Source of the DNA: Siniperca chuatsi
Taxonomy: Eukaryota; Chordata; Actinopteri; Centrarchiformes; Sinipercidae
NCBI RefSeq assembly: GCF_020085105.1
Contig: NC_058062.1
Location: forward strand, 3,932,945-3,996,944
Reading direction: 5' to 3'
Length of the DNA: 64,000 bases
Under the pieces are notes generated by a model. That model was not told the origin of the DNA. It saw only the letters and a list, made by a program, of their open reading frames with translations, and ran no database searches. Below, piece after piece: positions 48,101 through 60,100 of the stretch; positions within the stretch are counted from its first letter, which is position 1, and every line of letters begins with the position of its first letter. The position numbers and the translations under genes are program-made.

Positions 48101-51100
48101 GTGTAAACAAGATTTGAATGGGTAACTGAGAGAGCGGTGTGCTTAAGGAGGGATTAAATGTTAAGTTGGCAAGCCACCACTGCGCAGCAAAGACTAAACA
48201 CAGGTAAAAGCAAATATAAAGTTGTTGTTGTAGTGATGTACAGTATTTTTTTAAGTGATACAGCGTGTTATTCCTGAGCATACACTGACACGGAGGGTTT
48301 AAAAGGCTTTAAAATGACTGTCCTCTATGTATTTCTGTGTCTTTGAACATTAAAATGCATTTTGAAGCTCTTAGCCACATGTTTCCACTTGGCTTAACAC
48401 ATACTCTGGCTAACAGGATATACGAGTGTGATTTTAAGTTAGATAAGTGATGGCCAAACCCTCATTGGCACCATGAAGTCATGAGTTGATCATTTTAGTG
48501 TATTTACACTTACTCTGTTCCTGCAGGCCATTTCCTCATATATAATCAATGAGAGTGGCACCATGGGAGTTTAAGTACATCTGTTCTCAAAGCTACTATA
48601 ACCACAAACCAGTAACATGCTTCCACAGACTTGTAAGCTTTTATGGCATTATTAGTCATGGTTATCACAATGTTTAACAATAACAAACTGTAGAAAAGAG
48701 TGGGAGTTACAGTGTTGCAGTGGGAAGGGTTAAGTGAGGTTCAGATATCCCAAAGATGGAAAGTTTTGCACCTAATACATAAACATACATAACTGATGTT
48801 GTACTGACACCTTTAAGACAATGAAAACATTCAGGCTGACGCAGACACGGCTCGACTCTCGAGGCTACACTCGCCCACGGACAGACAAACAGGAAAGGAG
48901 AAGCGGATGTCCTCTGACCTGCAGGAGGGTTTCTTTGGGTGTGGCCAGCAGATTCACAGCAGCAGAAAGCTTCTGGAAGAACTCTGTGGCCAGATCCCCC
49001 AGGCCGATGCTCTGGATCCAGTCCATCAGCAGGTCCAAGTTGGCCCGGATCTGAACACCTCGGGACCACTGGTAGAACCCAGCTACAGATCCTGAAAAAC
49101 AAATAAGTCTTAAATTAGAGAATTGTATTACATATTGATGTGCAACCTACTGTACTTAATGCTCATTTAATAAAAGAAGTTATAGTAGCAGTCATAGTAG
49201 TAGCATTAATGCTACTAGCCTGGTTACATTGAAATCCTCAGAGGGAGTTGAAAATGTAATGAAAATGTTATCTAATGAAAATGTTTAAGAATATAGGCAA
49301 AAAATAAAGTATATTAGCAAATACCAGTTTGAAAATAATATACTACATGTTAATTATTAATATAGTGCAACATAAAGTTCTCACGAAACCAATTTAGAGA
49401 TATGATGCTAGCAAGACTAAGAGCTGCTAGCAGACATGCTAGCAGCTGTGAGAGGTTGTACGTAGCAGTGCTTTGAGCTAAATGCTAACATCAGCATGCT
49501 AACATGCTCACAATGACAATGCTAAACCATGTTCGCTATTTTAGTTTAGCGTGTTAGCATGCTAACATTTGCTAATTAGCACTAAGCAGAAAGCACAGCT
49601 GAGGCTGATGGGAATGTCATTAGTTTTGCAGGTATTTGGTCATAAACCAAAGTTTGGACAAATTAAAATTTCGATCTGATGGTGGCGCTAGATGAAAAGT
49701 TAAAAGACGACCAAAGTTATTAGAATTCATCCTGAGGGGAACAAAATGTGTGTACCAAATTTCATGGCAATCCATCCAATATTTGTCAAAACAATTCACT
49801 TAAAACCACAAATGTTAACCACATGGTGGTGCTACAGGAAAAGTCAGGGGATCACCAAAGTTATTTGGATTCATCCTCTTGGGACCATGAATGTCGTGTT
49901 GTTGAGATATTTCCAAGTGGCGGACCGACTGACGTCGCCATCCCTATAGCAAGCTAAAACAGGTTCCTTAATAAGTGGGCTGAAGTCTTACCTCTCTCCA
50001 TGAGGGTGTTGAACAGCGATGCGTTGATGAAGAAGAACAGGTAGGCACAGAGTTGTAATGAGATGTCTGGATGGACCTGGAAGGCTGTGAGAAGCTTCAG
50101 TGCCTCCTTCAGCACCTCCAGGATGCCGCTGAGCCCGTCAGGCACTCGCAGCTGACCGTTCTCTGAGAACGGGTTCCCATCCAGCAGACCGGGCAAGGCT
50201 GAATACATACTCTGTGGAGAGAAGTGCTGACATTTTACATCTCAGCTGTAAAGACCAACTGGATGTTGGACTGCATGCTGTACAAAGTACTGGATAATAT
50301 CAACATCTGGACAGGAAGATACGCTCTTCCACCATTACCACTGCTAATGCACCATGGGAATAAAGCAGTGATAAGGCTGATACTGAGTATCATTGCTCGC
50401 AGAAGCACATAAACTACATGTTATACGTAGACACACGTGATGAAGTTTGTAGGAAAATAACGTACTTTTCTTGTCTTGTCTCTTGTTTAGTGCTGCTGTG
50501 TACAGAATATAATGACAGAATGACTCAAAGAAAGGAAGGCATTCACAGAGCGTACAGGAAACTTTGCAGGAAAGCTTGTGTTTCGCAACACAAAGGGCAG
50601 CTGTAGGGAAACGAAAAACACTATCCTTCAGTTACACTGGAATTTGAGTCATTGTACTCTGCTTAGAAATATCAAAACAAGGATTAAAACAGCGATTCAA
50701 ACTAATTTAAAATGTATTCTTTAACATTAATAAATCATTACCATGTCAATTTTAAGACATATGTATATTTAAGAACAAACAAATAAAATTAAAGAAGTTT
50801 GGCCTCTTAGTTTACCTGCAAAACTAATGACATTCCCATCAGCCTCAGCTGTACTTTGGGTTTAGTGCTAATTAGGATGTGTTAGCATGCTAACACGCCA
50901 AACTAAGATGATGAACATGGTAAGCATTATATCTGCTTTACATCAGCAGCCGACGTTAGCATTTAGCTCAAAGCACTACTGCTACGTACAGCCTCACAGA
51001 GCTGCTAGCATGGCTGTAGCTTCTTAAGTCTTGTTAACTCTCAAATGGCCAACTCTGCAATCATACGTCCATCTTGTGTTGACCAGTGATGTGAATGCTC

Positions 51101-54100
51101 ACAGGCTGTAAGCATGCGAAGCTTTCGAAGCCATCTATTCTATATGACATGAATGCAGCATTACATTTGCCAGGATGCTACAAAGACGTTTCCTGTGTTG
51201 CTCTGTTTCTGCTTAATGTATAGGCAATAATTTAGAGAACATAAGAAGTTGACTCAAAGTTAACTCAAACATATATATAAATAAAAGAGGAACAAGAGAG
51301 TTCTGCAAATGCTGCAGAATCACCTTGCAAGCTGTTTTATTGAACCACCACCTCATTGTCAGTCATCACACAGATCCGGCTCTTATCACTACTCCTTCTT
51401 CTGACACAGTTCTGCCATTGTTTCTCATGACATCACCTGATAAGTGCACAAACACACTCTCACTCACACACCTTAACTAAGATAATGACCTCAGACAAAC
51501 TGAAAGAGGCCATAAAGGCGACAAAAAACGACAGGCTCAGCAAATCTGCAGGTGGTGATCAGTTATCATGGAGACAGAACCCAAGGAGACAGTTGAGGAT
51601 TTTTACAGACAGAAAGACTGTAAATAGTTTTTAAAAACACATCTGCATGCTTACACATTTTCTGGACATCTGTGTAGCATTTTGTGAAAACATAGCACAT
51701 AAATACAGATTTTTACCACATTTTTCCCTTCTTTTTGCTCTACTCAGCACTCTTGTGTGGTAATTAACAGCGGCATTAATGACATTTTGCAGTTTTATTC
51801 ATACTCTTGTTTTTTTTTTTTAGCCAGAAGAAAAAGAAGAAGTGAAATAATGACGTCTGTATGTTATGAACATTCAGTCATAGTTCACAGGAAATTAACA
51901 GGAAAACCTTTTCCCCCTCCTCGCTTCCTTTCCCCTCTTGGGTGTTTCTCTGATGACAGTCTGTGGGCCTCTGCAGGAAACAGACTATAGCTCATAGCTA
52001 ATCCTCCCTTTCTCTGCACCAGAAACACAGCTACCAGCAAACACATACATAAATAATACATGTACATAATACATGTCTAATTATGAGAGATACTGCAATG
52101 CATGTTACTGCTGTAAACAGAGCTGGAACTGCACAATTAACAAGCCTCAAAGGTGACAAATAAACGTGATGGCAAACTGAAAAACAGCGTCTGACAAAAT
52201 CACATAAATAAACTTGGGTACGTGTTTTTTTAGACTGAAGAGCATATACTGTACAGTAAAAGGTCTCTTTTTTTCAGTATAGGTTGTTGTGCAGCACAAG
52301 CAATAGAAATATGTCTGAGTATTCAAAACAACAGCACATTCTGCTCCTGCTTCCTTCCCTCCCTTCCTCAAACACTGTGCAGGGTGGTGGTGTTTCTACA
52401 GCCGCTGCTGTGAAGTGTCTGTGCTGTGATGTCGACTGGATTCTGCATAAACCAGACGGCCTTTAATAAGCAACTTTAACATGGGAAAGTCATATAAATC
52501 TAGCCTGGGAGTGTCCTGTCGGGCTGTAAAACCGGAGGGTTGACTGTTGTTCACAAAACAAATCCAGATGCATTTTGTGTCCAGAGTGGTCAGAGTTTTT
52601 AAGGCCATGAAGTGGTAAAAACTGTTTCTGCAACATAGATCAGTCTCACTTACAATTGATAATATTTCTTTTATTCCTCTTCTGCTTCTGTCTCCTGTGG
52701 TGTACTCCAAGGCTCCATCTTAGGCCTTATTTTAATGTCGACTGGGGTTTTTTAGAAAATTCACCTTCAGTCTCTTTTAGTAGTCTTAAGATGTCAAACG
52801 CTGGATGGCCAACAGTTTTCTCCAGCTATATGAGAGTAAGACAGAGGTCCTTATTCTCGGCCCCAAAAATAATTTCTGTCTTTAGCAGTAGCTTTTTCCA
52901 CATTAGGTCAATAGTGAAAATAAAACCTTTCCAGCAGTGAGTCTCCTCACTGGTCCTAAGAAGAGACCCCGCATCTCCCCTGTACAGGCCTCCCTTCACT
53001 GGTTACCAGTGAAATACTGAACTGGATGGTTTTGCACCAGCCTACATCTCTGATCTCTTCGGCCCATATTCTACATCCAGACCAGATCCTCTGATCAGTT
53101 ACTCCTCACTATTCCACGATAGTGGAACAGTTTATCTTCACTGTCAGATCGTCCCCATCTATCGCTACCTTTAAAGACCCACCTTTATACAACTGTGTTT
53201 GAGTCCCGTTAAGTATTAATATAACAATAAAAAAGTTTTAATTTTATCTGTTACAATTATTTACCATTTTATTTTTGCTTTAATCATTTAATTGTACTTT
53301 ACATTTCTCTGTAAAGCACTTTGGTCATCGCCTGTTGTTTTTAAATGTGCTCTATGAATAAATTTAACTTGACTTAACATTAAACAATTCATTAATGCAA
53401 CTGCAAGGCTAAAAAAGGCCTTCATAAAGTGGTTCTCACCAAATCAGGCATTCTGGTTTTGTTATTCAACAAACCGGTGAAACCTTGGGAGACAAGATTG
53501 TCTTTTTGTTTATATTTGAGACAGTGGAAAAGACACCCTGCTCACTATCTCACAGGCCTTTCCTGACTGAGAGTGCCAGACGAAGTTGGTGTTTTCATTC
53601 TGTTATTGTGTTTTTGCTCTGGAATATGCTCAATGAAAACAGTGTTTACACAGTCCAATTTCCTGCTTCACATGTGACCGACACTCAGATTTTACAGGTC
53701 AAAAGGATGTGAAACATGTTGATGTCACTTTATGAGTGTGTGTGTGTATGCTGTACTTTATGCTGTGTGTTAAAGAACATAGTATATTCATGTGTGGCAG
53801 CCAACCTTTGTTAGATAGTAGACAGACTGCTGGAAGGTGAACATGATGACTTCCTCCAGGACTGTCATGGCTTCCTCACAGGCTGTTCGAGTGGAGGACA
53901 TCTCAGAGTCCAACAGACCTGACGACACATGCAAACTAATTTTAAAAACACATACAACACACTGCAGCTGTAACAGCTGTGAGCACGACAGATGTAATAA
54001 AGTTAAAGGTGTGTTTTTGTCCACCTTCGTCCTCCTGGTCCTGCCTCCAGGGCAGCAGCTGAGGGACTTCATGCTGGATGAAGTGCAGCAGTTCGATGGA

Positions 54101-57100
54101 GTTGGCCATCCACAGCACCAGAGGCTGCAGACCTGGGATCAGCTCCTCCATGCTGAGCAGCTGAAGATGCTCGGGATGCCCGTCACCGGAGCTCCTGATG
54201 TAAAAAACACAGAGATTAGTGCTGAACCAGCTCTCAGTTTGGCTTTATACAGAAAAATCTTCTTGATACTCTTCAAAGACATGACCATTTTATGCAACTC
54301 AGAGGCTGAAATCCTTGTACAGGCTTTTATAGCATCCAGAATCAACTACTGGAATGGACTTTTCAAGAGGCCTTTGTTTGGTTGAAAACGCAGGAAACAA
54401 TTAGGTCAGTTTCAGGTGAAACTAGCTAGAGTAATCAACAGATACTCAGGTAGACTCCTTCCTGATGGCAGGGCTTATGTAACACAGAGTAGCTTAAATT
54501 TCTGAGTTCCCGGTCCATTTTTTCATAATTGAGAATGACTTCCGGATGGGAGCCGAAACGTCTTGATTCTGAAAACAGTGTCCAGGTGACTACGACTGAA
54601 ACCTTTTCTACGATAATATTCATTAATGAAATGTCCTGGCATCACAGTTAGTTGCTTAGGTGTCAACACATCAAAAAAAAAAAAAATGAAAATAGCTTTT
54701 GTGCATACTGTTTAAACACAGTATAACCATCCCTACGTTTCACTTCCAACATGTTGTTTGTTGTGACAACAGAATTCAGCAAATCTGACTTCAGAATTAG
54801 TCGGTAATATTTGTGCAATTTGTTGTTATAAGTGACATAAACCTGCGGTTTTATGAGTAAGACAGTAAGACAGTAAGATGAACACTCACAAAAGTGGACC
54901 TATTTTGATTCCTCTAATATTTCTGCAAATCAGCAACATTTTATGTGCATTTAAATAGAGTTACAGCAACTTTCCACTCCTCCTTATGAAGCAATTGTCA
55001 ATGTTATGGCTTTTCCTACTATAACAGCCAAAATGTCTGCTGTGAAAAAGGACGACTTTCCTCTTAGCTTGTTTGCAACAAGTGCTGAAATGATTAGTTG
55101 ATGAATCCATTAGTTAATCGAATGAAAGTTAATCAACAATTTTGATTGAACGATTAATTGTTTAAGCATCAAGCAAAAATGTCAACCATTCTCTGTTTCC
55201 AGCATCTAAATGTGAGGATTTGCTGCTTTTCTCTGTTCTACATGATTATAAACTTAATACCTTTAGTGTGTGTACTGTTTCTTGGACTAAACTAAGTTTT
55301 GATGTGCATTTTTTCAATATTTGTTTTACATTTCATGACAAAATAATTAATCAAATAATAATTGATAGGTTATTTGATAGTTAAAATAATCATTTTGCAT
55401 AATCGTAATGATCATTTCAACAGTTGCAACTGTTAGACATCTTACACTTGTATCCTTCTAAAGGTCTCCCATTCACTTCCATTGACACCCGCACAACGAA
55501 CTTTGATTCAGAGTTTATTAAACTTCGATAACTTTGCGCAACTCCTGAGTCAGACACTTGATGATAAAGCAAGTCGACACTGTGCTCATGAGAAAACTCT
55601 CTTCTACTTCTGCTTCTACTTTTGTAGAGAAGCGACTGTGGGAAATTCTCTCTTTGCACAACCTTGTACGAGCACATAGTTGTAAAATCTGACTTTAACT
55701 CCTCTTTTCTTCAGACAGTAAAACACGAGGTGTCAGGTGTCATATATCATCGCAGGCAGCAGCTGCTGCTCTTCTCTCTGTGGCAGGTCATTGTCATGTA
55801 TTTCTGGGGCACTTCTGGTGGTTTGTCTACTCACGTTTCTGGCTGGATTGCTGCAAGTTCCTTTGTCTTCTCCTAAGAGGGAGAACACATAAAGAAAATA
55901 TCCAGTTCACGCACGCGTTACCAGCAAACAACAACCATCTTATGTACATTACACACAACCCTGATGCCACATTTGATTACTTTACATTCTTCGTCACACT
56001 CGGGAATATAGTGCTGAATACACACTTATTAAACAAAGCAGAGTTTACCTTACCCACATAATGAGCTGGATCTGGCTGGCTATCCGGAGCAGCAGTTGTC
56101 TGAAGTGTGTCAGCTGGAACGTGGAGGCTGAGTGCTGGATGCACAGGCTCAGCAGGAAAGCAGGCGTCAGCTTTGGTTCATTTCCACTGGGGTCCAACAT
56201 ATCCAAAATCTCCTGCAGGACCCTGTCCTCCTGCTCCAGCTCATACTTTACCAAGGCCTCTGTGCCTTCCAGGTCCCTCCAACGAGGCGGTAAAGGCTTC
56301 CTCTGAAACCTTTTGATGGCGATAGAGGAGCCACATGATAAACAAGAGGATGACGTCTTTGTGTCAGAGTTCGGGCAGAGTCTGGTCATCCAAGGAGGAG
56401 TCTGGAGGGATCCTGATGTGCTGGTAGGATCCTTAAACAAGAACAGGTAGTGTTTGCCCAAGCCCACCAAATCCCCTGGGTTCAGTTCCACCTCCTCTTT
56501 AAGGAGGAAACCATTTCTGGTCACAGGAGCACCGTGGAGGGGCTTCAGCAGTGTCAATGACTTTTTGTGCTCCCCTGTGGATGTTGGGATGTTAGAGTCC
56601 AGGCGTCTGACACAGCAGTGTTGGGGCAACACGTCAGGTGCAAAGAGAAGGATGTCGATCTTTAATCTCTCCTCATCTTCTCCGTTGCAGTGCTCCCTGC
56701 AACGGCCAAAGATGGTGGTGGTCCCACTCATCAGGTAGATGACAAAATCCTGCAATAAAAAAGTGTTTTGTTTAATTTAGGGCTGCAGATAACAATGATT
56801 TTTGGTATCCGTTAATCTGCCAGTTATTTTCTCCATTAATCCATTAACCTACTGGTCTCTAAAATGTCAGAAATTGGTAAAAGAAGTCACAATTTCCTAT
56901 TTTCCGACTTTAAATGTCTTGTTTTGTCTGATCAACTAGTCCAAAACCCAGATATTCAGTTTACTATCACATAATAGGAAGAAACACACAACTGAGAAGC
57001 TACTCTAGGTCATTTTTGGCACTTGTGCTTGAAAAATGACTTAAAGAATTAATCATTTGGTCTATAAATTGTTATAAAATACTAAAAAGTACCCAAGGGA

Positions 57101-60100
57101 CGTCTTCAAATGTCTTGTTTTATCAACCCAACGGTCCAAAAATCAGAGATATTTATTTTACTATAAGCAACCAAATAGCAACCAATTCTCACACTGGAGC
57201 TGCTTGAAAAATGACTTACAGGAGCTGTATGCGACACTCACTGCCACTCGCTGATCATCGTTATTATCATCGGTATACACACTTTATTCAAACTCTACAG
57301 AAACAAAATAAAACTCATCATAGCCATCTTTGTTAGTCTTTCCACTGTTCCAACAATCACCAACTCTGGTTTGGTCGAAATAAATCCTTAATTCACCGAG
57401 TTACAGATATATAGCGCTCTCCTCAATCCTCAGTTTCACACGGAGAGACTCACAGGCACTAACATGCACACGCATGAGAGGCTGCGATGACAACACAGGC
57501 AGAGGAGTTGTGATGTCATTCAGGACGCCATTACTCCACTATATCTTTACATAGCACATAGTTGTTTGCTGCTATATTAACATTAAGAATCTCATATACA
57601 GAACCTTTAAACAATTAATCGATCAAAACAGTTGCGGATACATTTTCTGTCGATCGACTAATCGCTTCAGCGCAAGTTTAAACACATATTCTTGATGCAA
57701 ACCCTGTTTCCAATTGAGAGTCAACGTGTAGGATGGGATTGATTTTCTTGTGTAACATTTTGGAAACGAACCAGCAGTGTGCGTGTGAACAGCAGCAGGG
57801 TCAGCTGGTGTACGAACAACCTGCACTGGCAGCGTGAGGCGAGACAGGAAAGGAAGGGCTTATGAGCGAGACGTCGGTGATGTCCGTGACCTCAGGGTCA
57901 CCACGTTAAGACCATAAGTCAGGCGATGATACAGCATCATCTGTGCTGGTAAGAGCTGGGAGCCTTAATGTGTACGTAGTGCTACTACATAGTAGTAGTT
58001 ATCTCCTACATACAAAAGGGGGTTAGAGAAGTTTCATACTTTCCAAACAGATATTAATTGCTACTTATACAACATACAACTGTTCTGCCATAAAGTCTAC
58101 TACTTGATGCCTATAATGTTCAGTTTTTGTTGACACTGTCACAGAGGTGTTAATTAAATCATGTGTTTTAGAACTGAGGTCCCAGTTAGTGGTTTTGTTG
58201 TACTGGACCGCATTATATTCAGAGGTGTTTCTAATAGTCTGCCCCTCTCATGTATGTAGATAGGGGAGGACAAAAAATTACAAACACCTCTCAGTATAAT
58301 GTAGTCCAGTACAACACCACCTTTAACTACGACCTCAGTAAAAAAACATATAATTTACACATTTCCAACAATGTCACCAAAAAACTGAACACATAAACTT
58401 TGTAAAGGTATAATTTATGGCTGAGCTGTTGTATTGAATTGTAATAGATTGTACAGGTGTACCTGATAAAGTGGACACTGAGTGACCATTCTGTCAGTGT
58501 GTCTAATGCTCGTTACTGCTATTACTGTTACACTCCAAGACATTTATCATATTTTATCTAGTAGTTATTTAAATGACTATTAAGACTATTAAAAGGCAGG
58601 TATTTGCTCATAAACCAAAGTATTGGAGAAATTCAGATTTTGACCTGATGATGGCGCTAGATGAAAAGTCAGAGGACAACCAAAGTCCTCAACCCATCCA
58701 ATAACTGGAGATATTTCAGTCTGGACCAAAGTGGTGGACTGACCGAACGACATGACATTGCCATCTCTAGAGCCATGCTGCTAGCGATTGATTCTTTTTG
58801 TAATTTTTTAAGCTAAAATGCCAGACCTGGTTCCAGCTTCTCAAATATGAGGATTTGGTGCTTTTCTTTCATCAAGAAAATAATGAAATTAATCGTCGGC
58901 TACAGCCCTAATTAGTTTCGTTCCACCAGTCAAACTGGGAAGACACAGTTTCAATAACAAACTTTAATGGTCTTACATAAAGGCTTTCAGTTCCTGTTAT
59001 ATGACCACTGATATGCCTCGTTCCTTTGCTTTGGCTTTGGGTTGACCTATTGTTGCAGAGTAAGATTAGGCCTGCTGCAGCTCTTAGCCTGCTGTGGTGC
59101 TACCAGCATCCTGCACAGTCAGCAATCCCCACCAGCTGGGGGTTAAACAACACTGCGAGAAAGAGCTTCCTGTTTCTGGGAATGGGCCGCGCTAAAGCCA
59201 CAGCCTGACTCTGGTTTGCTGTGAAAAATTAGCTGCGTAAATAACTAATTCAAACTGAGATGTGTGTTGGAGGTGATATATTTGAAACAGTTTTCAAATG
59301 AGGCACAGTTTAAAACCCTGATCAAGTATACTGGTATGTAGATTACAGCACACCAGTTGAAGTGCCCGCCTCCCACTGAGTTTGTTTATATACTGTAAGA
59401 ATAGCTTCTCTGTAGTTTATCCTCCTCTACAGTGTGTCTTTAATCAGGGCTATCTTCTTGTTTTAAACGGGAGCAGGTTTCCTTCTGACTGTGTGGTGAA
59501 CACTCTCTGTTCCTTGTCCTTTCATTGAGACATGATGAAAGACGACTCGTCCTGCGTGGACGTCAGCTTCAAGCGAAGAGTCACTTCGCACCACTGTAGT
59601 CCATTCTGAGAAATCCACAGTGAAGCTCTGAGTGTGTCCTTCCTCTCTGGCCTGTTATAACCACCTGTGTTACCAAAGCCCTACTCTCTGACTCTGGGAT
59701 TTTATTCTTAACGTAAGATGTTCAATCCAACACTCTCATGTACTTGTTTAGCTTGTGTTTGCCTCCGCCTGCCTTCACACTGCCAACACACTTTCAAGGA
59801 CCTCGTGAGGTCTTCACTGAGCCTATTATATACAATGGAGTCCTTCCTTCTTCAAGAACAAACTTTCCACGACACGACAACAATTGAATCTATAGATAGA
59901 TCAGAAAAACTATTCATTTAAACTGCTGTGTGTATCATGCAACCAAAATGTATTATTACATTAATCATCAGGACTGTCCTTTGTTAAAGAAATTCTTAGT
60001 AGACCGTGACAGTCTTCTTATTAATCGTCACTCATTCATTAGTTGACTTACTTGTAAAATCTGTGAATACATTTCTCCAGTATAATTGCTCTTCTGCTAA

